From Prevotella sp. (GTDB lineage Bacteria > Bacteroidota > Bacteroidia > Bacteroidales > Bacteroidaceae): DNA of 64,000 bases. Positions 42,370 to 52,332 of the stretch are shown here, one piece after another; within the stretch, counting starts at the first letter, position 1, and each line of letters opens with the position of its first letter. A model generated the notes under the pieces. The model did no database searches. It was given only the letters and a program-made list of their open reading frames with translations, and had not been told where the DNA came from. The stretch spans positions 1 through 64,000 of the forward strand of contig JAFVGZ010000029.1 in assembly GCA_017478025.1 (NCBI GenBank), given 5' to 3'. Position numbers and translations under genes: made by a program.

Positions 42370-43989
42370 TTGTACAAGATATTTTTCCTCTATGCCTCAA
42401 TAGTGCTGATGCTGCTCAGCTCATGCACGGGCAAGGCTCCACGATACCACATCGGTGTCTCGCAATGCAGTGAAGACATCTGGCGCGACAAGCTGAATGA
42501 AGAGCTCAGCATGGGTACTTATTTCTATGATGACGTAGAGTTCAGCTTTGCCTCAGCCGATGACAGCGATGAGAAGCAGATAGAACAGATTGAGGAGTTC
42601 ATACGTCAGGACGTTGACCTGCTCATCGTTGCCCCAAACCAGATGTCCACCGTCTCGCCCGTCATAGACAGCGCATACGACAAGGGCATCCCCGTCATCG
42701 TCTTTGACCGCAAGACCATCTCCAAGAAATACACCGCGTACATCGGTGCGGACAACTATGACATGGGTCGCCAGATGGGTCGCTACATAGCCGCGCAGCT
42801 GGGCGGTCACGGCACCGTCATGGAGGTGATGGGATTGAAAGGCTCATCACCGGCCATAGACCGCCACAACGGGTTCGTAGAGGCGCTGAAGGAGTATCCC
42901 GACATCAAGCTTGCCGCCTCGCTGCAGGGCGACTGGACAGAGGAGAGTGCCGTGCGCGCGCTACAGGAATACAAGGGTGACCTGAAGGAGATAGACTACG
43001 TTTTCGGCCAGAACGACCGTATGGCCATCGGAGCACGCAAGGTGATAGCGCAGAAGCAGAAGCCCCTCACAGCCAAGTTCTGCGGCATCGATGCCCTGCC
43101 CGGCAAGGGTGGCGGCATAGACTGCGTGCAGCGCAAGCTGCTGGAGGCAAGCTATGTCTATCCCACTCGCGGTGACCTAGTGGTGCAACTGGCAATGGCC
43201 ATCCTCACAGGGCAGCCATACAAGAAGGAAAACCCGATGAAATCGGCAATTGTTAACAAAGACAACGCCACGGTGATGCTGATGCAGGTGGAGGAGATGA
43301 ACACCCAGAACAGCCTGCTGAAGGAGCTGCACGGACGCGTTGACAGCTACCTCTCGCAGTATCACCACCAGCAGGTCTATACCCTCCTGGCTGCCATCAT
43401 AGCCATCATAGTCATCGCGGCATCGCTATACATCATCATCACCATGCGCCGCCAGCATGAGATGGAGCACGAAGCATACGAGATGGTGACGAGCTCAAGC
43501 CCCTCTCCGCAGGAATCCATTGCTGTGGCAGGCCCTCAGCAGCCCTCGCCAAACACCTCAGGCCCAGCCCCTTACACCCAGCAGCAGAGTCCCGATTCCG
43601 GCTATCTGCACCAGGCATACATGGGAGAGATGGAGAACGACCAGCAGCCTGAGGGCGTAAGGCTGCCATTCCTTGAGCAGCTGAGACTGCAGATACACGA
43701 AAACCTCAATGACAGCGACTACAGCGTAGAGCAGCTGGCAGCCGATATGGGCCTGAGCCGCGCGCAGCTATACCGCAAGGTAAAGGTGCTGACAGGACGC
43801 ACACCCGTGGATATCATAAGGCTGAACCGCCTGAACCGCGCAAAATATCTGCTTGCATCAACCGACATGTCAATATCAGAAATAGCCTACGCCGTAGGTT
43901 TCACAGCACCGAGCTACTTCACAAAATGCTTCAAGGACGAGTTCGGCGTAAGCCCCACAGCCAGCATCCAGCGCAGCGTAAACGCCTAA
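42370..43989 (+). CDS. membrane sugar sensor fused to AraC-type output domain (fructan locus regulator)
   Basis: 539 residues from a TTG start; no in-frame ATG precedes the signal sequence (FFLYASIVLMLLSSC, with a lipobox-like LSSC), and the frame is closed by TAA at 42355. Residues ~25-310 form a type I periplasmic sugar-binding domain (YHIGVSQCSEDIWRDKLNEE, IPVIVFDRKTISKKYTAYIG, GLKGSSPAIDRHNGF). A membrane segment at about 340-362 follows (LLAAIIAIIVIAASLYIIIT), then a ~75-residue Pro/Ser/Gln-rich linker and an AraC HTH domain at about 435-535 (EQLAADMGLSRAQLYRKVKV, ISEIAYAVGFTAPSYFTKCF). Fructose-sensing hybrid two-component proteins such as BT1754 share the sensor and HTH, but here the kinase and receiver are absent. 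It probably activates the adjacent operon. Confidence 0.85.
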   Translation: MYKIFFLYASIVLMLLSSCTGKAPRYHIGVSQCSEDIWRDKLNEELSMGTYFYDDVEFSFASADDSDEKQIEQIEEFIRQDVDLLIVAPNQMSTVSPVIDSAYDKGIPVIVFDRKTISKKYTAYIGADNYDMGRQMGRYIAAQLGGHGTVMEVMGLKGSSPAIDRHNGFVEALKEYPDIKLAASLQGDWTEESAVRALQEYKGDLKEIDYVFGQNDRMAIGARKVIAQKQKPLTAKFCGIDALPGKGGGIDCVQRKLLEASYVYPTRGDLVVQLAMAILTGQPYKKENPMKSAIVNKDNATVMLMQVEEMNTQNSLLKELHGRVDSYLSQYHHQQVYTLLAAIIAIIVIAASLYIIITMRRQHEMEHEAYEMVTSSSPSPQESIAVAGPQQPSPNTSGPAPYTQQQSPDSGYLHQAYMGEMENDQQPEGVRLPFLEQLRLQIHENLNDSDYSVEQLAADMGLSRAQLYRKVKVLTGRTPVDIIRLNRLNRAKYLLASTDMSISEIAYAVGFTAPSYFTKCFKDEFGVSPTASIQRSVNA

Positions 43990-44041
43990 GATCCTAAGTT
44001 CTAACCTATAACAAAACCTATAAAAATCGCTCATTTTATCG

Positions 44042-44070
44042 CAAAAATGTTGCAGTGCAACAAATTTTTG
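44042..44070 (+). promoter_or_regulatory. inverted repeat upstream of susC, candidate operator
   Basis: Arms CAAAAAT (44042-44048) with TTGCA (44050-44054) mirror TGCAA (44056-44060) with ATTTTTG (44064-44070). The centre is 48 to 72 bases before the susC -7 box, a position suited to an AraC-type activator from the adjacent gene. Confidence 0.45.
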
Positions 44071-44113
44071 CCTCAAAGAGAGATTTTTTACACCCTTATG
44101 AAATAACGAGACC

Positions 44114-44121
44114 TATCTTTG
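44114..44121 (+). promoter_or_regulatory. -7 box of the susCD operon
   Basis: TATCTTTG, 50 bases before the susC ATG. No good -33 TTTG, as expected of a promoter that needs an activator. Confidence 0.65.
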
Positions 44122-44171
44122 CATCAGAAAAAATCAATTCTTTGTATTAACTAACCAAAACAACAACCACA

Positions 44172-47100
44172 ATGAAAAAAGCAAAGAGAATTCTGATGCT
44201 ATTAGTGGCCATGCTGTCCTCTACGCTACTTTATGCGCAGACAGACATCACGGGCACTGTGGTCGATGAGACCGGTGAAGGTGTCATCGGCGCCACAGTC
44301 AAAGAGAAAGGTACCGCGAACGGTACGGTTACAGATTTTGACGGCAACTTCAAACTGAAAGTTGCTGCGGGTAAGACGCTTGTCATCTCATACGTAGGCT
44401 ATGAGAACATAGAGGTGGCAGCTGCCAACGGCATGAAGGTGACGATGAAAGAGAACGCCAGCGAGCTGGCCGAAGTAGTTGTCACAGGTTACCAGGTGCA
44501 GCGCAAGGCTGACTTGACAGGCGCCATCAGCGTTGTCAGCGTCGAGGAGTTGCAGAAGCAGAATGAGAACAACCCCATGAAGGCTCTGCAGGGCCGTGTG
44601 CCGGGCATGAACATCCAGGCCGACGGTAACCCCGCAGGTGCTGCAACAGTGCGCATCCGCGGTGTGGGAACCCTGAATGACAACGACCCGCTCTACATCA
44701 TCGACGGCGTGCCTACAAAGTCCGGCATGCACGAACTCAACGGTAACGACATCGAGTCAATACAGGTTCTGAAGGATGCCGCATCAGCATCTATCTATGG
44801 TTCTCGCGCTGCCAACGGTGTCATCATCATCACTACCAAGAAGGGTAAGAGCGGACAGGTAAAGGTAAATCTGGATGCCAGCATCGCTGCCTCTATGTAT
44901 GCACACCGCATTGAGGTGCTGAACGCAGAGGAGTGGGGACGCGCTTTCTGGCAGGCAAACGTGAACGACGGCGTGAATCCTAACGACAATGCTCTGGGAT
45001 ACCATTTTGACTGGGGCTATGACATGAACGGCAACCCACAGCTGAACAGAGTCACTATGCAGAAGTATCTGGACGAAGCCAATACCATCCCGGCTTCAGA
45101 CACTGACTGGTTTAACGAGACCACACGCACAGGTGTCATACAGAACTATAACGTCAGCGTGAGCAACGGCTCAGAGCGCGGCTCCGCATACCTGTCACTG
45201 GGTTACTATAAGAACCTGGGCGTCATCAAGGAGACCGACTTCGAGCGCTTCTCCGTACGTATGAACTCTGACTACAAGCTCTTCAAGGACGTGCTCACCA
45301 TCGGCGAGCATTTCACCCTGAACCGCACAAGCGAGGTGGGAGCACCCGGCGGATTCCTGGGCAACGTGCTGCAGTACAACCCGTCATTCCCTATATATAA
45401 CATAAAAGGTGAGTATGCCAACCTTACCGGCAGCTACTCTGACCGTGAGAACCCTGTTGAGGTGCTCAATCGCAATAAAGACAACCGCTACACCTATTGG
45501 CGCACATTCGGCGATGTATTCATCACCCTGCAGCCCATCAAGAACCTGACCCTGAAGACAACCTTCGGTATAGACTACAGCCAGAAGAAACAACGCTTCT
45601 TCACTTATCCTATCCTCAATGGCAACGTGGCCAACAGCGACAACGCAGTGGAGGCTAAGCAGGAGCACTGGTTCAAGTGGATGTGGAACGCTGTGGCTAC
45701 CTACAACCTTGAGATTGGCAAGCATCGCGGTGACGCACTGCTGGGTATAGAGCTCAACCGTCAGGACAACGAGTACTTCTCAGGCAAGCGCTACGACTAC
45801 GCCGTGCTCACTCCAGACTATATGTGGCCCGATGCAGGCTCAGGCCGCCAGCAGGCCTTCGGTTCAGGCGACGGCTTCTCACTCGTATCTTACTTCGGTA
45901 AGGTCAACTATACATACGCCGACAGATACCTGGCCAGCGTGACAGTACGTCGCGACGGTTCAAGCCGCTTCGGTAAGAACAACAAGTACGGTACCTTCCC
46001 ATCAGTCAGTGCAGGCTGGCGTATCACAGAGGAGAAGTTCATGGGAGGAACCAAGAAGTGGCTTGACAACTTGAAGCTGCGCTTCTCATGGGGACAGACA
46101 GGTAACCAGGAGATATCAAACATAGCCCGCTACACCATCTACAAGGCAAACTATGGCGAGGCCGGATTTGGCGGACAGAGCTATGGCACCAGCTATGACA
46201 TACAGGGAACCAACGGCGGACACACCCTTGACTCAGGCTTCAAGCGTGACCAGATAGGCAACGACGACATCAAATGGGAAACAACGACACAGACCAACGT
46301 AGGTTTTGACTTCGGTCTGTTCGGCAATTCACTCTACGGTTCGTTTGAGTGGTACTACAAGAAGACCAAGGACATCCTCGTCTATATGCCTGGTATAGGC
46401 ATCATGGGTGAGGGCAGCTCAAAGTGGATCAACGCCGGCGAGGTGGAAAACAAGGGTATAGAGCTCAACATCGGATACCGCGGCAAGGCTGGCGACTTCA
46501 GCTATGACATTGCCGGTAACCTCAGCACCAACCGCAACAAGGTCACCAAACTGCCTGAGACCATCGCCTCAAAGGGCACATTCGGAGGCAGCGGCGTGAA
46601 GAGCGTTGTGGGTCATCCCATCAACTCTTACGTGGGATACGTATATGACGGCCTGTTCAAGAGTCAGGAAGAGGTTGATAATCACGCCATTCAGGAAGGC
46701 GCCGGCATAGGACGCATGCGCTTCAAGGACCTCGATGGCAACGGTATCATCAATGAGGCAGACCAGGATTGGATCTATGACCCGACACCGGCATTCAGCT
46801 ATGGTATCAATGTTTACCTGCAATATAAGGACTTTGACTTCACAATGTTCTGGCAGGGCGTGCAGGGCGTGGATGCTCTGACAACCGTAAAGCCGGGTGA
46901 CGACACCAATGGTGGCTACAAAGTGCAGACAGACCTGTGGGCAGGAGTCAACGTGGCATACCTGAACAAGGGTAACCGCGTGCTCGATGCATGGACTCCG
47001 CAGAACTACAATTCCAACATTCCGGCACTCTCACTCTACGACAATAACAACGAGAAACGCTTCTCATCATACTACGTGGAGAACGGCTCATTCCTGAAGC

Positions 47101-47300
47101 TGCGCACCATACAGTTCGGATATAACCTGCCGAAGTCAGTAGTAGAGAAGCTGCGCATGTCGAAAATACGCACATACATCTCTGCACAGAACCTGCTGAC
47201 CATCAAGAGCAGCAAGTTCACAGGAGTAGATCCAGAGAACACACTCTTCGGATATCCTATTCCTCTCAACTTAACATTTGGACTTAATGTATCATTCTAA
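44172..47300 (+). CDS. susC: SusC-like TonB-dependent fructan transporter
   Basis: 1042 residues. Signal peptide (MKKAKRILMLLVAMLSSTLL), carboxypeptidase-D-regulatory-like domain (ITGTVVDETGEGVIGATVKE), TonB box region and plug (MKALQGRVPGMNIQADG, IRGVGTLNDNDPLYIIDGVP, IYGSRAANGVIIITTKKGK), then a 22-stranded barrel ending in the aromatic terminus LNLTFGLNVSF. It moves bound oligosaccharides across the outer membrane with energy from TonB-ExbBD, with the SusD lid. The fructan substrate is inferred from the GH32, fructokinase and sensor genes next to it. Confidence 0.93.
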   Translation: MKKAKRILMLLVAMLSSTLLYAQTDITGTVVDETGEGVIGATVKEKGTANGTVTDFDGNFKLKVAAGKTLVISYVGYENIEVAAANGMKVTMKENASELAEVVVTGYQVQRKADLTGAISVVSVEELQKQNENNPMKALQGRVPGMNIQADGNPAGAATVRIRGVGTLNDNDPLYIIDGVPTKSGMHELNGNDIESIQVLKDAASASIYGSRAANGVIIITTKKGKSGQVKVNLDASIAASMYAHRIEVLNAEEWGRAFWQANVNDGVNPNDNALGYHFDWGYDMNGNPQLNRVTMQKYLDEANTIPASDTDWFNETTRTGVIQNYNVSVSNGSERGSAYLSLGYYKNLGVIKETDFERFSVRMNSDYKLFKDVLTIGEHFTLNRTSEVGAPGGFLGNVLQYNPSFPIYNIKGEYANLTGSYSDRENPVEVLNRNKDNRYTYWRTFGDVFITLQPIKNLTLKTTFGIDYSQKKQRFFTYPILNGNVANSDNAVEAKQEHWFKWMWNAVATYNLEIGKHRGDALLGIELNRQDNEYFSGKRYDYAVLTPDYMWPDAGSGRQQAFGSGDGFSLVSYFGKVNYTYADRYLASVTVRRDGSSRFGKNNKYGTFPSVSAGWRITEEKFMGGTKKWLDNLKLRFSWGQTGNQEISNIARYTIYKANYGEAGFGGQSYGTSYDIQGTNGGHTLDSGFKRDQIGNDDIKWETTTQTNVGFDFGLFGNSLYGSFEWYYKKTKDILVYMPGIGIMGEGSSKWINAGEVENKGIELNIGYRGKAGDFSYDIAGNLSTNRNKVTKLPETIASKGTFGGSGVKSVVGHPINSYVGYVYDGLFKSQEEVDNHAIQEGAGIGRMRFKDLDGNGIINEADQDWIYDPTPAFSYGINVYLQYKDFDFTMFWQGVQGVDALTTVKPGDDTNGGYKVQTDLWAGVNVAYLNKGNRVLDAWTPQNYNSNIPALSLYDNNNEKRFSSYYVENGSFLKLRTIQFGYNLPKSVVEKLRMSKIRTYISAQNLLTIKSSKFTGVDPENTLFGYPIPLNLTFGLNVSF

Positions 47301-47315
47301 AAAACGAAAGCCATC

Positions 47316-49049
47316 ATGAAAAAGATATTAAACATCATCTGTACCGTCTGCGTGGCGGGCGTTCTTGCCGCTTGCTCCGACTTCCTTGATGAGCAGAAGC
47401 CGCAGGGTACACTGTCTGAGAACGAGGTGAACACCCCGGACAAGGTTGACAACCTCGTCATCTCAGCCTATGCTATCTTCACCACTGCCGAAGACATCAA
47501 CTCGTCATTCTCCATGTGGAACTTTGATGTGCGCAGCGACGACGCATACAAGGGAGGCTCATCAACCAACGACGGCGACGTCTTCCACCAACTGGAGGTA
47601 GAAAAAGGTGTACTCACCACCAACTGGAACATCAACGATATGTGGGTACGTCTCTATAATGCACTCTCACGTGTCAACTCCGCCATCGCCGTATTGGAAA
47701 AGTGCAGCGACAGTTATACGCTGAAAGCAGAGCGCATGGCAGAGATGAAGTTCCTGCGTGCATACGGTCACTTCCTCCTGAAGAGACTGTATAAGAACAT
47801 ACCATTCGTCATGGATGCCAACATGACCGAAGAACAGTACAACACACTCTCTAACCGCGAGTACTCAAACGACGAAGGTTGGGCGCTGATAGCAAAGGAA
47901 CTGGAAGAGGCTTATGCCGTATTGCCAGTGAAACAGGCCGACAAGGGACGCCCCACAAAGTCCGCAGCAGCTGCTTTCCTGGCTAAGGTTTATCTCTATA
48001 AGGCCTATCGCCAGGGCAACGAGAACAGCAATCAGGTGACTGAAATCAACAAGGAAGACCTGCAGAAAGTCGTCCAATACACCGACCCGGCAATCTATGC
48101 AGCCGGTGGATATGACCTGGAGAAGGATTTCCACAATAACTTCAGACCTGAGACAGAGTATGAAAACGGCGTGGAAAGCATCTGGGCTATACAGTATTCC
48201 ATCAATGACGGTTCTACCTACGGCAACCTCAACTGGAGCTACGGCCTCATCGTTCCGAACATCCCAGACGTTACCGACGGCGGTTGTGACTTCTACAAGC
48301 CAACGCAGAACCTTGTCAACTCCTTCAAAACCAACGTTGACGGACTGCCAATGGACAACTATAACGATGCCAATTACGACATGACCGTTGACAATGCCGA
48401 CCCAAGACTGTTCCTCACAGTAGGCATCACAGGGCTGCCATACATGTTCAACAAGAAGTTTATCATGGACCACTCATCGGCATGGAGCCGCTCCGGAGGT
48501 ACCTATGGATACTACGTAACACTAAAACACAACGTGGATCCAGACCTCATCGGCACTTATCTCATTCGCGGCTCTTACTGGGCAAGCCCTATGAACCGCA
48601 TCGTGTTCCGCTATGCCGACGTGCTGCTGACACGCGCCGAGGCACTTGCACAGCTCGGACAGAGCGCAGAGGCCATCACTCTCGTAAACAAAATACGTGA
48701 GCGCGCAGCCCAGAGCACACAGATGATTGCCGACTATCAGAGCCGCTACGGAGTACATCCTTACTGCAAACCATACACCGGAACATACTCCAAGGACCAG
48801 ACAGTGAAGATTGTAAAGACCGAACGCCGACTGGAAATGGCTCTGGAGAGCGAGCGTTTCTTTGATCTCGTACGCTGGGGTGAAGCATCATCAACCATCA
48901 TCAACTACCTCACAAAGGAGAAAGAGCGCGTATCATACCTCGACGAGGCACAGTTCACGCAAGACCGCGACGAGTACCTCCCGATACCTCATGAGCAGAT
49001 TTCATCATCTAACGGACACTATATCCAGAACATAAACTGGGGAAAGTAA
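47316..49049 (+). CDS. susD: SusD-like fructan-binding lipoprotein
   Basis: 577 residues. Lipoprotein signal with Cys in GVLAACSDFLDEQ; the SusD/RagB fold is shown by the N-terminal TPR-type helices (RMAEMKFLRAYGHFLLKRLY), the loop FRYADVLLTRAEALAQLG and the C-terminal RFFDLVRWGEASSTI with EYLPIPHEQISSSNGHYIQN. Follows susC by 15 bases. It sits on the cell surface as the hinged lid of the transporter. Confidence 0.93.
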   Translation: MKKILNIICTVCVAGVLAACSDFLDEQKPQGTLSENEVNTPDKVDNLVISAYAIFTTAEDINSSFSMWNFDVRSDDAYKGGSSTNDGDVFHQLEVEKGVLTTNWNINDMWVRLYNALSRVNSAIAVLEKCSDSYTLKAERMAEMKFLRAYGHFLLKRLYKNIPFVMDANMTEEQYNTLSNREYSNDEGWALIAKELEEAYAVLPVKQADKGRPTKSAAAAFLAKVYLYKAYRQGNENSNQVTEINKEDLQKVVQYTDPAIYAAGGYDLEKDFHNNFRPETEYENGVESIWAIQYSINDGSTYGNLNWSYGLIVPNIPDVTDGGCDFYKPTQNLVNSFKTNVDGLPMDNYNDANYDMTVDNADPRLFLTVGITGLPYMFNKKFIMDHSSAWSRSGGTYGYYVTLKHNVDPDLIGTYLIRGSYWASPMNRIVFRYADVLLTRAEALAQLGQSAEAITLVNKIRERAAQSTQMIADYQSRYGVHPYCKPYTGTYSKDQTVKIVKTERRLEMALESERFFDLVRWGEASSTIINYLTKEKERVSYLDEAQFTQDRDEYLPIPHEQISSSNGHYIQNINWGK

Positions 49050-49183
49050 ACGTTTTCGCTAATCCGAATGAACAAAGCCAAACGAACAAAGCCAACCCCG
49101 TTTAAGCTTTGGCATGGCGGAAAAGGTGCATGAAAATGAACTTTTACAGACAATCGATAACCGATAATTGAACAATAACAGAT

Positions 49184-50566
49184 ATGAAAACAAAGATAAT
49201 CTCTGCATTCGCAACACTTGTGGCAGCCTTGGCATTTACCGCATGCTCAAGTGACAATGTCAGCGACCTCGCCCTGTCAGGCGACTGCATGGTGGAATCG
49301 TTTGAACTCAACAACACCTACAAAGGTGTCGTTGACCTCTCTAAACGTAACATCAAAGTGAAAGTGCCGGTACAATTCAACGAGAAGTCACAGATGAAAA
49401 TCACAGACCTCGATATCTCTGCCGGTGCAACAGCAAATATGAAGGAAGGCGATGTAGTCAACTTCTCTTCCGCCCAGGTGCTGCACATCACCAACGGCGA
49501 CCTCTTCCTGGACTGGACCGTGTCCGTGAAAAACGATGAGGCACGCATCAATTCCTTTATCATCAACGATACCTACAAGGCTACCGTCAATGAGAATGAC
49601 CACACTATCACTGCCTTCTTGCCCGCATCTGTCGATGTGACCAAGATTATTCCTACCATCACGCTGAGCGACGATGCCACCATATCACCTATGGGAGGCG
49701 TTATGACCGACTTCACATCGCCCGTCACCTACACCGTGACAGACAATACAGCAACTGCCACATACACCGTTATCATACAGACTGTGAAGGCTCCAAAGGC
49801 CATCTTCCTCGGCAGTAGCAAGGCAACAAAGATGGAAGAACTCGAAGGCGAAGAGCTGGAGGCATGCAAATGGATGCTCTCCAATGTTGAGCAGTCAATG
49901 TTCGTCTCTTGGGGCGACATGGGCAACATGGACCTCTCAGAGTGCGAAGTCATCTTCTGGCACTGGCAGCACCAGCCGTCAGAGACCCTCTCTGACTTTG
50001 AGAGCGGCGCTACATCAGCTGCTATGGCATACCGCAACAAGCTGCAGGAGTACTACAAAAATGGTGGTGCATTCATCCTCGGACGCGCTGCCGTGAACTA
50101 TGCGGCATCTCTCGGAGCCGTCAAGGATCAGCTTTGCGCAAACAATTGCTGGGGTGCCAGCGATGACGGAGGCGACATCATCAGTCCTGGAGGCGAGTGG
50201 AGCTTCCTGCCTAACGATGCGTCACATCCTATATGGCAGAACCTCGTAGGTGGAAACGAGAAGATTATCACCACCGACGGAGGCTATCAGATATCCAACT
50301 GCGTATCACAGTGGGGCGCTTGGAGCTTCGACGGCTTTGCCGACTGGGAGAACAAGACCGGCTGCAAGGCTCTGGGACACGGTGGCGACGGTGCTGTCGT
50401 TGTCTGGGAGGCACCTGCCAGCAACGGTAACTTCGGCAAGGGAGGCATCATCTGCTTCGGCTCAGGATGCTATGACTGGTACTCACCCAACCCATACACT
50501 CCATTCTATCACGACAATGTGGGCATCATGACAGGCAACGCATTCAAGTATCTCTCTGGAAAATAA
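49184..50566 (+). CDS. surface glycan-binding lipoprotein with DUF4960-like domain
   Basis: 460 residues. Lipoprotein signal (LVAALAFTACSSDN). Two Ig-like domains of the DUF5018 type at about 20-200 (INSFIINDTYKATVNE) precede a C-terminal domain at about 205-460 with EVIFWHWQHQPSETLSDFES, NNCWGASDDGGDIISPGGEW and GGIICFGSGCYDWYSPNPYT. This domain resembles DUF4960 of fructan loci such as the BT1761-type surface binder. It likely captures fructan at the cell surface for the GH32 enzyme; no catalytic motif is visible. Follows susD by 134 bases without a clear promoter. Confidence 0.7.
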   Translation: MKTKIISAFATLVAALAFTACSSDNVSDLALSGDCMVESFELNNTYKGVVDLSKRNIKVKVPVQFNEKSQMKITDLDISAGATANMKEGDVVNFSSAQVLHITNGDLFLDWTVSVKNDEARINSFIINDTYKATVNENDHTITAFLPASVDVTKIIPTITLSDDATISPMGGVMTDFTSPVTYTVTDNTATATYTVIIQTVKAPKAIFLGSSKATKMEELEGEELEACKWMLSNVEQSMFVSWGDMGNMDLSECEVIFWHWQHQPSETLSDFESGATSAAMAYRNKLQEYYKNGGAFILGRAAVNYAASLGAVKDQLCANNCWGASDDGGDIISPGGEWSFLPNDASHPIWQNLVGGNEKIITTDGGYQISNCVSQWGAWSFDGFADWENKTGCKALGHGGDGAVVVWEAPASNGNFGKGGIICFGSGCYDWYSPNPYTPFYHDNVGIMTGNAFKYLSGK

Positions 50567-50656
50567 GACAAATAAACACGCCACACCCTTCTCCCCTCAC
50601 GACGAAAGACGAAAGTCCGGGGGGAGACGGGGAGGTCTTAAAAAACATTGACAGTT

Positions 50657-52315
50657 ATGAAAACAAACATATTTATAGCAATAGCAGCCATGCTATCCTC
50701 ATCATTCTTGATGGCATGCAGCGATGACGTCTTCACGCCAGACCCCGCGAAGGACTGGGCAGGAACCACTACCTTCTTCAATCCTACCGAGGATGCCGGC
50801 TACAACACATATTTCAATCCTTCCATAGGACGTGTGGGCGACCCCATGCCGTTCTTTGATCCTATCGAAGAAGAGTTCAAAGTCCTCTATCTGCAGGAGT
50901 ATGACAAGAACCCGCCGTACCGCTTCCACCCCATCTGGGGAGTCGCCACTACCGACGGATGCAACTATGAATCCATGGGAGAGGTGCTGCCTACATCAAC
51001 AAGCGACTATGCTCAGGACGCAGCGCTGGGTACAGGATGTGCCGTTTTCAATGATAAGGACGGAAAATACTACATCTATTACACCGGCCACAACGGCAAT
51101 TGCGAGAACCGCGAGGTGGTGCTTCGCGCCACATCCGAGGACTTTGTGACCTGGGAGAAGGACCTTGCATGGTCTCTCAAGGGCACAGACTATGACTACT
51201 CAGCCAATGACTTCCGCGACCCGCAGGTCTTCACCACCGAGGATGGCATCCACCACATGGTCATCTCCACTTATCCCTCATGGGGAGGAGACCCTGTTTT
51301 CGCCGAGTTCACATCGACAGACATGAAGAACTGGCAGCACGTTGGACGCTTCAAGATGATATGGGACCGCATGCTGGAGTGCCCGGACATCTTCAAGATG
51401 GGTGACTACTGGTACCTTGTATATAGCGAGAGCCTTAAGCGCAGCTGGAGCCGTAAGGTGAAATATATGATGGCAAAGAGCTTCGAAGAGCTGAAGAGCT
51501 GCTTCAACGACGGTCCCAAGTGGCCTGCCGACGGTCATGAGGGCGTGCTCGACAGCCGTGCCTTCTATGCCGGCAAGACTGCTTCCAACGGTACAGACCG
51601 CTACATCTGGGGCTGGTGCCCATTCCGTTCCGGTGCAAACGTCGATGAGAAGAACACCAGCGTGGGAGGCGGCGACGGTAATGAGCCTAACTGGAGCGGC
51701 GCTCTCGTGTGCCACAAGATTATACAGCATGCTGACGGCACGCTGACATTAGGTGCCGTGCCTGCTATGGCTGCAAAGTACAACAAGCAGCAGGAGGTGA
51801 AGGTGATGGCAAGCAACGGCTTCGCAAACAACGTCCTGAGCGGTGATGACGCATACGTGCTATTCAGCAGACTGGGCACTTGCAACCACCTCTCGTTCAC
51901 CGTTACGACTTCTAACAACTGGGACAAGTTCGGCATCTCTGTTGTACGCAGCACCGACCCCCATTACTACTACACGATGGTAGTGAATCCAGAGGATGAG
52001 AACCACCGCAAAGTGAACTTCGAGCAGGAAGGCTACATCATTGAGAAGGTGTGGAACGAGGAGAAAAAAGAGTTCGAGGACGTGAAGGTATTCGGCAAGG
52101 GCTTCATCGATGGCATTGACGGCTATGGGTTTGAGCGCCCAGCAGACAACGTTTACCACATTGATATATACACCGACAACTCCGTTCTGACGCTCTACAT
52201 CAACGATGTCTGCGCCTATACTCAGCGCATCTACGGCATGCAGAAGAACTGCTGGAGCATAAACAACTATGGCGGTTCTGTTACCATAAGCGATATTAAA
52301 ATCAGTCAGCAATAA
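50657..52315 (+). CDS. surface GH32 lipoprotein, probable endo-fructanase
   Basis: 552 residues from ATG 50657 (a TTG three codons earlier is unlikely). Lipoprotein signal (AMLSSSFLMACSDD). Five-bladed GH32-type propeller at about 30-350: the nucleophile motif is divergent (GRVGDPMPFFD in place of WMNDPNG), while the RDP motif (NDFRDPQVF) and the acid/base EC motif (MLECPDIFK) are intact. A C-terminal beta-sandwich follows (about 375-552). As the lipidated GH32 it should cut fructan at the surface before uptake. The altered first motif may shift linkage specificity. Confidence 0.8.
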   Translation: MKTNIFIAIAAMLSSSFLMACSDDVFTPDPAKDWAGTTTFFNPTEDAGYNTYFNPSIGRVGDPMPFFDPIEEEFKVLYLQEYDKNPPYRFHPIWGVATTDGCNYESMGEVLPTSTSDYAQDAALGTGCAVFNDKDGKYYIYYTGHNGNCENREVVLRATSEDFVTWEKDLAWSLKGTDYDYSANDFRDPQVFTTEDGIHHMVISTYPSWGGDPVFAEFTSTDMKNWQHVGRFKMIWDRMLECPDIFKMGDYWYLVYSESLKRSWSRKVKYMMAKSFEELKSCFNDGPKWPADGHEGVLDSRAFYAGKTASNGTDRYIWGWCPFRSGANVDEKNTSVGGGDGNEPNWSGALVCHKIIQHADGTLTLGAVPAMAAKYNKQQEVKVMASNGFANNVLSGDDAYVLFSRLGTCNHLSFTVTTSNNWDKFGISVVRSTDPHYYYTMVVNPEDENHRKVNFEQEGYIIEKVWNEEKKEFEDVKVFGKGFIDGIDGYGFERPADNVYHIDIYTDNSVLTLYINDVCAYTQRIYGMQKNCWSINNYGGSVTISDIKISQQ

Positions 52316-52332
52316 TCAAAAGCGATAATCTT

